A DNA stretch of 20,968 nt from DUZB01 sp964407525 (GTDB lineage: Bacteria; Desulfobacterota; DSM-4660; Desulfatiglandales; Desulfatiglandaceae): contig CAYOWC010000055.1 of NCBI GenBank assembly GCA_964407525.1, positions 1 to 20,968 on the forward strand, written 5' to 3'. Below, one piece after another: positions 6,610-15,320 of this stretch. Position numbers and translations under genes: made by a program. The notes under the pieces are model-generated. The model made no database searches. It had not been told where the DNA came from and worked only from the letters and a program-made list of their open reading frames with translations. Within the stretch, counting starts at the first letter, position 1, and each line of letters starts with the position of its first letter.

Positions 6610-7143
6610 ATGAAAAGGAAAATGATCTCGCTTTCTGCCGCATTTATTGTGTTTTTTCTGGCCGGTAGTGCGAATGCTTCTTATTTCTATATCGGAACGG
6701 ATTATTCTGTTAATAATGATAAACCAAAGTATGTTGCCGATTACCTCATTTCTGAGGATTATATTTTGGGGGAAGATGGGTTATCTAAAGAAGAAGGAGC
6801 TTTCAGTTATACTGTTGCTGATGATGGTCTATCCGGAACGTGGAAATCCGACGGATCCGTTGATTTTATAACTATAAAAGCTTCAAACGCATATGCAGCC
6901 TATCAAATAACAGGTTTAGAAAGCGGAGTGTGGAGTACGGTAAAAATTGAAAACGGTGGAGGGCAACAACCGGAATTATCCCATATGACTGCATGGAGTT
7001 CGCCAGGATATACAGGCGGTCATTCTGGGGGCGGTGGATCCTCAGCAGTCCCCGAACCAACAACCATGGCCCTTCTCTTTGGAGGACTTGGAATTTTAGG
7101 CTACAATAAGTTTCGGAGTAAATTTGGCAGGAAGAAAGAATAG
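6610..7143 (+). CDS. PEP-CTERM sorting-domain surface protein, 177 aa
   Basis: Short secreted protein. It has a signal peptide MKRKMISLSAAFIVFFLAG with probable cleavage after SANA near residue 23. An acidic, Tyr-rich mature part of about 110 residues without Cys follows, then a Gly/Ser-rich linker (GGHSGGGGSS) and a C-terminal VPEPTTMALL at 147-156. The end is a hydrophobic stretch and a basic tail (KFRSKFGRKKE). The linker directly before the PEP motif is typical of exosortase substrates. ATG 6610 is preceded by AGGGGG at 6 bases; the open frame extends upstream to 6511 but would place a charged segment before the signal peptide. It is not obviously a paralogue of the preceding gene outside the sorting signal. 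The transcript ends at the terminator at 7173-7204. Confidence 0.84.
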   Translation: MKRKMISLSAAFIVFFLAGSANASYFYIGTDYSVNNDKPKYVADYLISEDYILGEDGLSKEEGAFSYTVADDGLSGTWKSDGSVDFITIKASNAYAAYQITGLESGVWSTVKIENGGGQQPELSHMTAWSSPGYTGGHSGGGGSSAVPEPTTMALLFGGLGILGYNKFRSKFGRKKE

Positions 7144-7172
7144 CTCTTTCTGAACATGAAAAGTCATTAATG

Positions 7173-7204
7173 GCGGGGTCTCATTCAGAGTCCCCGCTTT
7201 TTTT
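7173..7204 (+). terminator. Rho-independent terminator after the PEP-CTERM pair
   Basis: GCGGGG (7173-7178) pairs with CCCCGC (7192-7197). The stem can extend inwards by CTC/GAG across a T-T mismatch, and a run of seven T follows (7198-7204). It lies 30 bases after the second PEP-CTERM stop and between the convergent transcription units. Confidence 0.85.
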
Positions 7205-7305
7205 GTTCATCCTATAAATCCGCTTTTGCCTTTGTTTAACACGGTCACTACCACATAAGAAAAGGAATTTGGACGCTGGTAAACGTAAACAATCCCTGAT
7301 TTTTT

Positions 7306-9165
7306 TTAATGATTATCTGCGTCTATCTGCGGAAATCTGCGTCCCGCATCAACCATGGACTGAAGACGATAGATAATCCGCCTGCAAACGATCAAGGTAT
7401 GCGCGAAGCGTTGTTTGAACATCAACGGCTTCGAAAGGATGACGCCTTTTCGCAAGTCCACAATCATCTGCCTGAATTCCTGTTCTCTTTCATCCAATTT
7501 CAAAAAGAGGAAATTATAATCTTTTTCAGATTGGGCCTGTGAGAGAAGAAAGATAGTCTCCACCAGGTGAGGGATAAAATCCGGGTTGAGTTTCTTCAAC
7601 ACCGCGACTGTTTCCGGGTCCGCCGCTTCCATCCCGGCGCTTTCCTCTGCAAAAAAATGAAGCTGATCCAGCCAGGAACGGACCGGGATGGCTTCATCAG
7701 CGCTTAACTCCACCTGTTTGAGCAATGTCTGCAGGGTGGCTTGCAAGGCAGCCACATCCAGGGCAACAGGTTTCGGTCGGCTATTGCCTTGGAACTTCGC
7801 GGCAATTTCTTCTCCAATAGATGCAATTTTTGTTTCAGCAAGTCGCAGACTACCATGAAACTTTTCCAGCAGGTCTTCACGCCATACCAGAAGATTGATT
7901 ATCCATGTGAACAACACCCCCAAAAAAATGCCCACCAGACGCTCCGTGGGGGGGGCGAGACTGGCCACGGCGTGTAGATCATGAATGGTCGCTACTACAT
8001 AACAAAGGGCCGCCTGACATCCCAGGTAGGCGGTCCCGGGACGTCCACCCCAGATGTAGGCAAAGAAAAAGACCACCATAAACGTTGACACACATAGGAA
8101 AAACGTGGATTCCACCTGTAACCCTAAGAATGCATATCCGGTGAGCGCCCCTACGAGGCAACCTAAGAATCGCAGCAACCCCTTGTGATAGGTAGACATG
8201 AGATCCTGTTGAAGCACGGTAATCACTGCTACAGACATATTCAGGGCATTGCCTGGAATTTCCGCCCAGAACCAGAACCAGAAAACTGATACAATGCCCA
8301 AGGCTCCTTTGATGGCGTATTTCATGGAAGGGATATGGATGGCGCGGGTTCGGTGAAAGAGTCTAAAGCGAAACAGATCGGTACTTTCCACTTCAGTGCC
8401 GCTATCGGTTTCCAATGCCACGTCGCTGATGAACTGATCCCGCTTTTCCATGGAAAGATCATTGACCACACGTTGAAGCAGGTAGATCAATTCCAGGAAA
8501 ATCAGGAAATCGAACACACCATATTTTTCATCATGCCTGCTTTCGAGGGTCTTCTGGTAAACGGACTCCATGGTTGCCAGTTCCCCGGCCATGGCCTTTG
8601 CCGCAGCCATTCTTGCAGCGCCCTGCCAGCCGTCTACCTCAGACAGTTCGTGCATTTTTCCCAATAGCTCTTCAAGAGCGGTTCTATGGTTTTCCTGGTA
8701 CGCATGGCCCGGTTTTTCCTGCAACAACCCGTGGTAAAAGGCATGGAAATCTTCAATGCGGCGGGAGAGCCTTTCAAAAGACAGATCCAGGATTCCCAAT
8801 TCTCCCTTCAGCACCTTCATTTCCATGGAGGCATCCTGCAGCAACACCGCAATTTTCTTTTCCCTTTTGGTTAATCGCAGGTAGTTTTCCTCCAATCCTT
8901 CCGGCTGATAGTTGCTTTCCAGATACTGGTAAACAATTTCCCGAATCCATTCAAATGCCTCCATGTAAAACTGACCATATTCTTTTTCCAGCGTTTCAAA
9001 GGCGTAATCCGGGAAGATCACCACATTGACCACAAGCGAAACCAGCACACCGATCGTTATGGCCGCCCCCCGATGAACCGTAATGTATAATTTCATTAGG
9101 TTCTTGTGAGTCAGGAAGACAACAGAGTATTGGGTTAAAATGTCTATGGATGACAAGTTTGTCAT
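7306..9165 (-). CDS. FUSC-family membrane protein, N-terminally shortened
   Basis: A 619-residue inner-membrane protein of the FUSC/aromatic-acid exporter-like superfamily. Normal members have two bundles of about six helices, each followed by a cytosolic domain. Here the second bundle is complete (about 281-428, with MKYAIKGALG, NMSVAVITVLQQD and RLVGIFLGVLFTWI), as are the helical linker (54-275) and the C-terminal cytosolic part (429-619). The first bundle is reduced to its last helix (about 33-52, RGAAITIGVLVSLVVNVVIFP). Only 76 bases separate the start from purF, so the missing helices are not nearby. The frame has a stop 24 bases before ATG 9165 and no Shine-Dalgarno site there; Met24 is an alternative start. 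The C-terminal residues GRRFPQIDADNH are encoded by a 10-bp tandem repeat. Both ends look rearranged, so it may be a decaying gene or a genuine one-and-a-half-domain variant. Confidence 0.7.
   Translation of the reverse strand: MTNLSSIDILTQYSVVFLTHKNLMKLYITVHRGAAITIGVLVSLVVNVVIFPDYAFETLEKEYGQFYMEAFEWIREIVYQYLESNYQPEGLEENYLRLTKREKKIAVLLQDASMEMKVLKGELGILDLSFERLSRRIEDFHAFYHGLLQEKPGHAYQENHRTALEELLGKMHELSEVDGWQGAARMAAAKAMAGELATMESVYQKTLESRHDEKYGVFDFLIFLELIYLLQRVVNDLSMEKRDQFISDVALETDSGTEVESTDLFRFRLFHRTRAIHIPSMKYAIKGALGIVSVFWFWFWAEIPGNALNMSVAVITVLQQDLMSTYHKGLLRFLGCLVGALTGYAFLGLQVESTFFLCVSTFMVVFFFAYIWGGRPGTAYLGCQAALCYVVATIHDLHAVASLAPPTERLVGIFLGVLFTWIINLLVWREDLLEKFHGSLRLAETKIASIGEEIAAKFQGNSRPKPVALDVAALQATLQTLLKQVELSADEAIPVRSWLDQLHFFAEESAGMEAADPETVAVLKKLNPDFIPHLVETIFLLSQAQSEKDYNFLFLKLDEREQEFRQMIVDLRKGVILSKPLMFKQRFAHTLIVCRRIIYRLQSMVDAGRRFPQIDADNH
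7315..7344. repeat. 10-bp tandem array, ATCTGCGNNN x3
   Basis: Three units share ATCTGCG and vary at the last three bases: ATCTGCGTCT, ATCTGCGGAA, ATCTGCGTCC. They lie inside the 3' end of the FUSC-like gene and encode its last residues on the minus strand. I recall similar ATCTGCG arrays scattered between genes in many deltaproteobacterial genomes. Confidence 0.75.
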
Positions 9166-9193
9166 TGAACTGGAGAACGGTCAAGTCTGATCC

Positions 9194-9220
9194 CTTCGTG
9201 CTCTTCATGTCCTTCGTGGT
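9194..9220. repeat. 9-bp tandem array, CTTCRTGNN x3
   Basis: Three units, CTTCGTGCT, CTTCATGTC and CTTCGTGGT, fill most of the 76-base gap between the FUSC-like start and the purF stop. On the minus strand this reads ACCACGAAGGACATGAAG.., a motif I recall as a common intergenic repeat in environmental deltaproteobacteria. Confidence 0.75.
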
Positions 9221-9241
9221 AGACAGGCGGGGAATGACGAT

Positions 9242-10615
9242 TTATTCGAGGCAGAATTTAGACATTCCTTCATCAATGGGAACGGGGTATTCCCCATTAA
9301 AACAGGCAAAACAGAGGTCCTCATCAGGAATCGCGGTTGCCTTTTTCAAGTTGTCTATCGAGAGATAACCAAGGCTGTCCAGACCCACAAAATCCCGGAT
9401 CTCCTCCACGGATTTCTGGGCTGCGATCAATTCGCCACGGGTGGAGAAATCGATCCCGTAATGGCAGGGATAGCAATGCGGGGGGCAACTCACCACCATA
9501 TGGACCTCTTTGGCCCCAATCTCCCGCAGGGTTTTCACACGGGTCTTGGCCGTAGTGCCCCGGATAATGGAATCTTCCATGATCAATACCCGCTTGCCTC
9601 GCAGCAATTCCTTAACCGGGTTCAGTTTGACCTTGACCCCGAAATCCCGCATGCTCTGGGATGGCTGAATGAAGGTTCTCCCGATATAATGGTTTCGAAT
9701 CATTCCCATTTCGAGAGGAATCCCAGAGGCCTGGGCATATCCGATGGCGGCATAATTGCCCGAATCGGGAAACGGCATCACGAAGTCCACATCCAAAGGG
9801 AATTCTTTTGCCAGGAGTTCCCCTTGCCGCTTCCGAAACAGGTACACGTTTTCCCCAAAGACATTGCTGTCGGGCCTGGAAAAATAGATCAATTCGAAAA
9901 TGCACTGGCTTTTGCGCGACGAAATACCCGAGGGAATGCTTTTAATACCGTCCCGGTTGATAATGACGATCTCGCCCGGCTCTATAAACCGGATAAATTC
10001 CGCTTCCACGAGGTCAAAGGCACAGGTCTCCGATGCAATGACGTACCCGCCATTGAGCTTGCCCAGGCAGAGAGGCCGGAATCCATTGGGATCCTTGGCG
10101 GCAATGAGACTGTCCTCGGTCATGACCACAACAGAATAGGCTCCTTTTAACTGATCCATGGTCTCGATCATGGCCGTTTCCATACCCATGTTTAACCGCC
10201 GGGCAATCAGGTGCAGGACCACCTCGCTGTCCATGGTAGTCTGGAAAATGGAACCGCTCTTTTCCAGTTCCGAACGGATACCGTGGGCGTTGACGATGTT
10301 GCCGTTATGGGCAATAGACATGGACTTGCCTGAATGGCGTACGCGGAAAGGTTGGGCGTTCACCAACAGAGAAGAACCGGTGGTGGAATAACGGACGTGC
10401 CCAAGGGCCATGTTCCCCTTGAGGTCCCTCAGGACGCGCTCGTTAAAAATCTCGGGGACAAGGCCCATGGCCTTATGCTCCATCACCTTTTCCCCATCGG
10501 AGACAACGATTCCCGCACTCTCCTGACCCCGGTGTTGCAGGGCGTAGAGCCCGAAATAAGTCAGCTTGGCCGCTTCTTCATGGTCATACACCGCAAAAAT
10601 ACCACATTCATCCTT
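9242..10615 (-). CDS. purF: Amidophosphoribosyltransferase PurF (5' end in assembly gap)
   Basis: First committed step of purine synthesis: PRPP plus glutamine gives phosphoribosylamine. 457 residues are visible; the start codon and a short propeptide are lost in the N run. The visible frame begins KDECGIFAVYDHEEAAKL, with the nucleophile Cys of the class II glutaminase domain at visible residue 4, as in the Bacillus-type enzyme that cleaves a propeptide just before this Cys. LQHRGQESAGI and AHNGN (about 102-106) complete the glutaminase site. The PRPP loop is VLIMEDSIIRGTT at 343-355. Four Cys fit the [4Fe-4S] cluster of Bacillus-type PurF: C238 (SQCIFE), C384 (YPCHYG), C435 and C438 (LCFAC). 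The enzyme is therefore probably oxygen-sensitive. It follows carB on the same strand, likely in one operon. A GTG at 10591 is not the start because it would remove the catalytic Cys. Confidence 0.95.
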   Translation of the reverse strand, partial: KDECGIFAVYDHEEAAKLTYFGLYALQHRGQESAGIVVSDGEKVMEHKAMGLVPEIFNERVLRDLKGNMALGHVRYSTTGSSLLVNAQPFRVRHSGKSMSIAHNGNIVNAHGIRSELEKSGSIFQTTMDSEVVLHLIARRLNMGMETAMIETMDQLKGAYSVVVMTEDSLIAAKDPNGFRPLCLGKLNGGYVIASETCAFDLVEAEFIRFIEPGEIVIINRDGIKSIPSGISSRKSQCIFELIYFSRPDSNVFGENVYLFRKRQGELLAKEFPLDVDFVMPFPDSGNYAAIGYAQASGIPLEMGMIRNHYIGRTFIQPSQSMRDFGVKVKLNPVKELLRGKRVLIMEDSIIRGTTAKTRVKTLREIGAKEVHMVVSCPPHCYPCHYGIDFSTRGELIAAQKSVEEIRDFVGLDSLGYLSIDNLKKATAIPDEDLCFACFNGEYPVPIDEGMSKFCLE

Positions 10616-10715
10616 NNNNNNNNNNNNNNNNNNNNNNNNNNNNNNNNNNNNNNNNNNNNNNNNNNNNNNNNNNNNNNNNNNNNNNNNNNNNNNNNNNNNN
10701 NNNNNNNNNNNNNNN
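10616..10715. other. Assembly gap of 100 N
   Basis: One hundred consecutive N lie between the 3' end of carB and the 5' end of purF. The round number suggests a default scaffold gap, so the real length is unknown. About ten carB codons, its stop, the spacer, and the purF ribosome site, start codon and propeptide must lie here. All of this could fit in roughly 100 bases. Confidence 0.97.
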
Positions 10716-13700
10716 CCTTCAATTCGTCCCGGGTCATGGACTCAATAGCCGAAACAGTCGCCTTTGCACCGGCAAGGGTGGTGGTATAGGGAACATTCAC
10801 CGTAAGAGCCGCCCTTCGAATGGAATAGGATTCGGAAATGGCTTTTTTATCTGTGGTGGTATTGATCACCAGATCAACTTCCCCATTCTTGATCATATCC
10901 ACCACATGCGGTCGCCCTTCTCTCACCTTGTTAACCACCGTGTTGGCCACCCCGTTTTCAAAAAGATGAGCGGAGGTACCCTTGGTGGCCAGGATCCTGA
11001 AACCCAGATTGGATAAACCCATGGCCACGGGAAGGACCGCCCCTTTATCTTCATCCTTTACGCTGACAAAAACCGTTCCGGAAAGAGGCACCCGCTGGCC
11101 GGCTGCTAATTGGGATTTCCCGAAGGCCAACCCGAAGTTGCGATCGATCCCCATGACTTCTCCGGTGGATTTCATCTCGGGCCCCAGAATAGTATCCACC
11201 CCCGGAAAACGGCTGAAGGGAAACACCGCTTCCTTGACCGAAACAAATTTCGGCACCACTTCGCGGGTCAATCCCAATTCCTTCAGGGTTTTTCCCATTA
11301 TGACTTTGGTAGCCATCTTGGCCAGAGGTACGCCGGTAGCTTTGCTCACAAAAGGCACTGTCCGCGAAGCCCTTGGATTCACTTCAATGACATAGACGAC
11401 GTCCCCTTTCACCGCATACTGAATGTTCATGAGGCCCACCACGGTAAGTTCCCTGGCCAATGCCCGGGTATGCTCCATGATCTTATCGAGGATCTCCTGT
11501 TTCAGGGACACAGGGGGCAAAACGCAGGCGCTGTCCCCGCTGTGGATACCGGCCTCTTCGATATGCTCCATGATGCCCCCGATAACCGTATCATGCCCAT
11601 CGGAAATAGCGTCCACATCTATTTCAATTGCCCCGTCCAGAAAACGATCAATCAAGACGGGTTTTCCGGGGGATGCCTGCACCGCGGTCTCCATATAGTA
11701 TTCCAGATCACCTTTATCGTATACGATCTCCATGGCGCGCCCCCCTAATACAAAGGACGGTCTCACCACCACGGGATACCCAATCCGATCGGCTGCGCGG
11801 ATAGCCTCAGCCTTGTTCACGGCAATACCGTTTTCCGGCTGGAGGATTTTAAGCTTTTTGAGCAAGCCTTGAAAGCGCTCCCGGTCCTCTGCGGCATCGA
11901 TACTATCTGGACTCGTGCCGAGGATGGTCACTCCTGCCTCGGACAGGGGTACAGAAAGGTTCAAAGGAGTCTGCCCGCCAAACTGCACGATAATCCCTTC
12001 CGGTTTTTCCTGTTCAACGATATGAAGGACATCTTCCCGGGTGAGGGGTTCAAAATAGAGTCGATCCGAGGTGTCATAGTCCGTACTCACCGTTTCGGGA
12101 TTGCTGTTGACCATGATGCTTTCAATACCCATCTCCCTCAAGGCCATTGAGGCATGCACGCAACAATAATCAAATTCAATTCCCTGCCCGATACGGTTTG
12201 GTCCGCCACCAAGGATGATCACCTTCTTCTTGTCCGAGGTTCGGATCTCATTTTCCTGTTCATAGGTGGAATAATAGTAAGGGGTATACGCCTCAAATTC
12301 AGCGGCGCAGGTGTCAACCAGTTTGTAAACGGGTTCCACTCCCTGGGTTTTTCTTATCTGCCTGATATTCTCTTCATCGGTTTGAAAAATGGAAGCCAAC
12401 TGAATGTCTGAGAAACCGTATTCTTTTACCTCTTTCAGAAAATCCGAATCCCATCGGTCGGGCCCCTGGCCCTGATCCGCCAATTCCTGCAATTTCTTTT
12501 CAAGAGAATGAATTTCTTTCACATGAAAAAGGAACCAGGGGTCAATTCGGGATAAGTCGAAAATCCTTTCAGTGGTCATATCCCGATTCAACGCTTCATA
12601 GATATAAAAAAGTCGGTTCGAATTGGGATGGATCAGCCCTTTTTCCAGTTCATGGATATCCATGGAAGAAAGGGCGCAGTCGGATCCTTTCGCACCAAGG
12701 CCGAATCTTCCAATTTCGAGAGACCGTACCGCTTTCTGTAAAGATTCCTTGAAGGTTCGTCCGATAGCCATGGTTTCACCCACAGATTTCATGGCAGTGG
12801 TCAGAAAATCATCAGTGCCCGGGAATTTCTCAAAAGTCCATCTGGGTACCTTGACCACACAATAATCGATGGTGGGTTCGAAGGAGGCCAGGGTCTCCCG
12901 GGTAATATCGTTTGGAATTTCATCGAGGGTATATCCGACGGCCAGTTTGGCAGCAATTTTGGCAATGGGGAAACCGGTAGCCTTGGAAGCCAGGGCCGAA
13001 CTCCTGGACACCCTGGGGTTCATCTCAATCACTACCATATCGCCGTTATCCGGATTAATGGCGAACTGGATATTCGACCCGCCCGTTTCCACACCAATCT
13101 CCCGGATAATGTCGATGGAGGCATCCCGCATCGTCTGGTATTCACGGTCGGATAGGGTCTGAGCCGGAGCGACAGTAATACTGTCGCCGGTGTGGACCCC
13201 CATGGGATCAAAGTTTTCAATGGAACAGATAATCACCACGTTGTCTTTGAAATCCCGCATGACCTCCAGTTCGTATTCCTTCCAGCCCAGAAGGGATTCC
13301 TCCATGATGATCTCTGTGATCATGCTTGCATCAAGACCGATCTTGGCAAGGTCTTCCATCTCTTCCCGGTTGTAAGCCACGCCGCTGCCTATCCCCCCGA
13401 GAGTAAAACTAGCGCGGATAATCACGGGAAAGCCTATCTTATTCGCCGCTTCTCTTGCCTGCTGCATATCCCTTGCTATGAAACTCCTGGGCAATCTCTG
13501 GCCGATCGCCGCCATGGCATCGCGGAAAAGTTCGCGGTCCTCTGCTTTATTTATGACCGGCAACGACGCCCCAAGCATCTCCACACCCAGCGCATCCAAC
13601 AGCCCTGACTCTGCGACTTTCACCGCCGTGTTGAGACCTGTCTGGCCTCCAATTGTCGGAAGAATCGCGTCCGGTCTTTCCCTTTCAATGATCTTTGAAA

Positions 13701-13920
13701 CAATCGGGGGCGTGATCGGCTCAATATATGTGCGATGGGCGGTTTCGGGGTCGGTCATAATTGTCGCCGGATTGCTGTTGACGAGCACAATTTCGTACCC
13801 TTCTTCCATCAGGGCTTTGCAGGCCTGGGTCCCCGAATAGTCAAATTCACACGCCTGGCCGATGATGATGGGTCCGGAACCGATGAGTAATATTTTGCTA
13901 ATATCTGTTCGTTTTGGCAT
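10716..13920 (-). CDS. carB: Carbamoyl-phosphate synthase large subunit CarB (3' end in assembly gap)
   Basis: Makes carbamoyl phosphate from bicarbonate, ATP and ammonia delivered by CarA, for arginine and pyrimidine synthesis. 1068 residues are visible of an expected length near 1075. Two homologous ATP-grasp halves are seen: the first opens with ILLIGSGPIIIGQACEFDYS, the second near residue 565 with VIILGGGPNRIGQGIEFDY. An oligomerisation region lies between them (about 400-550). The last 135 residues are the MGS-like allosteric domain (GFRILATKGTSAHLF, DLVINTT). Visible coding stops at ESMTRDELK. The start abuts the carA stop with no spacing (TAG-ATG), implying translational coupling. Any reading through the N run into purF sequence is an artefact of the gap. 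No missing active-site segment was noticed. Confidence 0.96.
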
Positions 13921-15051
13921 CTATTTTTTTTCCATCATTTGAATGAATCGATCAAAAAGATAATCTGCATCGTGTGGCCCCGGCGAAGCCTCCGGGTGAT
14001 ACTGTACAGAAAAGAGAGGGTATTTCTTGTGAATCATCCCTTCAACGGTGTTGTCATTCAGGTTGATGTGACTGATTTCCACGTCCGGGTCCGTAAGACT
14101 TTCCATATCCACGCAAAACCCGTGGTTCTGGGAAGTAATCTCCACTTTTCCCGTTCTACCATCTCTCACAGGCTGGTTGCCTCCCCTGTGGCCGAATTTC
14201 AACTTGAATGTGGAGGCCCCGAGCGCCAATCCAATCAACTGGTGTCCCAGACAGATCCCGAAAATCGGCCGCTTCCCTAACTGCCCCCGAATCATCTGCA
14301 CGGCATAGGAAACAGCCGCCGGATCACCGGGTCCATTGCTCAAAAAGAGACCGTGCGGTGCAAGGGCCTCAATGGTTTTCGATTCGGTACCGGCGGGCAG
14401 AACAAGGATGCAACATCCCCGCTTTTCAAGGCATCGAAGGATATTGTATTTGATCCCGTAATCCATGGCCACCACGCGAAAAGTTCCCTCTTCTTCAGGC
14501 CACTTGAAAGCATCAAGATCACTCAGCACTTCTACGGCCTTCCCCTCTTTCCAGAGGTAAGGGTCGTTGCACGTTACCACCTTCACCAAATCAGCCCCCA
14601 CCATATCAGGAGCAGCAATGGCTTTTTCTCTTAAGGATTCAGGATCTAAATCTCTCGTGGACAATACCGCCTTCATCGCTCCTTTGAGCCGGATATGTCT
14701 CGTAAGGGCCCGTGTGTCTATTCCTTCGATACCCGGAATACCGTTCGATATCAGATACTCGGCGAGTGTCCCTTCCGACCGGTAATTGCTTGGGAATTTC
14801 TGGTATTCCTTCACTAACAATGCCCTGACCTGTATGCGATCGGACTCCACATCTTCCCCGTTCACCCCATAACTGCCGATCAACGGGTAGGTCATGGTGA
14901 CCATCTGGCCGCAATAGGAAGGATCGGTAAGAATCTCCTGATAACCCGACATACTCGTGTTAAACACTACTTCTCCCGTATTTTCACAATGTCCTGTAAA
15001 AGAACGACCGGAAAATACCGTCCCGTCTTCCAATACCAGTAATGCCTTCAT
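13921..15051 (-). CDS. carA: Carbamoyl-phosphate synthase small subunit CarA (glutaminase)
   Basis: A 376-residue class I (triad) glutamine amidotransferase subunit, normal length. The N-terminal CPSase small-chain domain starts MKALLVLEDGTVFSG and includes EVVFNTSMSGYQEILTDPSY. The glutaminase domain begins near 190 with VVAMDYGIKYNILR and LSNGPGDP. The nucleophile elbow is GICLGHQ with C267, and the other triad members are H352 and E354 in YHPEASPGPHD. It hydrolyses glutamine and channels ammonia to CarB. ATG 15051 is preceded by AGGGA at a good distance. It probably heads a carA-carB-purF transcript, because 269 bases separate it from glnD. I saw no clear arginine or pyrimidine regulatory site or attenuator there, only a heptamer repeat and a short inverted repeat (CCGAT/ATCGG) near 15190-15206. 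Confidence 0.97.
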   Translation of the reverse strand: MKALLVLEDGTVFSGRSFTGHCENTGEVVFNTSMSGYQEILTDPSYCGQMVTMTYPLIGSYGVNGEDVESDRIQVRALLVKEYQKFPSNYRSEGTLAEYLISNGIPGIEGIDTRALTRHIRLKGAMKAVLSTRDLDPESLREKAIAAPDMVGADLVKVVTCNDPYLWKEGKAVEVLSDLDAFKWPEEEGTFRVVAMDYGIKYNILRCLEKRGCCILVLPAGTESKTIEALAPHGLFLSNGPGDPAAVSYAVQMIRGQLGKRPIFGICLGHQLIGLALGASTFKLKFGHRGGNQPVRDGRTGKVEITSQNHGFCVDMESLTDPDVEISHINLNDNTVEGMIHKKYPLFSVQYHPEASPGPHDADYLFDRFIQMMEKK

Positions 15052-15238
15052 ATTGGTGTTCCCTGGTTATTTATTTGTGCCTGATTGTTTATACTTTTTC
15101 CCGACCTTCACAGAGAGTGTAAATCAAACTGTTAGAATCAATCCCACCCTAATCCGGAACAGCGGGAAATTCAATCTTCAATTTAGTCCGATGAAATTTT
15201 TATCGGCTCATGGCGGATTGGCGTGAAAAGCTCTTTTT

Positions 15239-15261
15239 CCTGACACCTGACACCTGACACC
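15239..15261. repeat. 7-bp tandem array, TGACACC x3
   Basis: CC followed by three perfect TGACACC units (15241-15261) lies in the 269-base spacer between glnD and carA. On the minus strand this is GGTGTCA repeated. It has the same period as the arrays at 92-119 and 3381-3429, and its GTCAGG core is close to the AGTCAGA unit. Confidence 0.8.
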
Positions 15262-15320
15262 GAAAACAGCAATAATAGGTCAAGTCATGCTTTAGCTTTA
15301 AATCATGAAAAGTTCAGGAG

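Noticed and set aside
9461..10150. Plus-strand 229-codon frame
   Set aside because: Shadow of purF, whose motifs are clear on the other strand.
10561..10715. Extension of carB through the N run into 10561
   Set aside because: The frame passes only because N is ambiguous; the codons after the gap belong to purF in another frame.
15052..15320. Riboswitch, attenuator or ARG box before carA
   Set aside because: Only a short CCGAT/ATCGG inverted repeat without a T-run and a heptamer array are seen; no recognised regulatory motif or promoter boxes at correct spacing.
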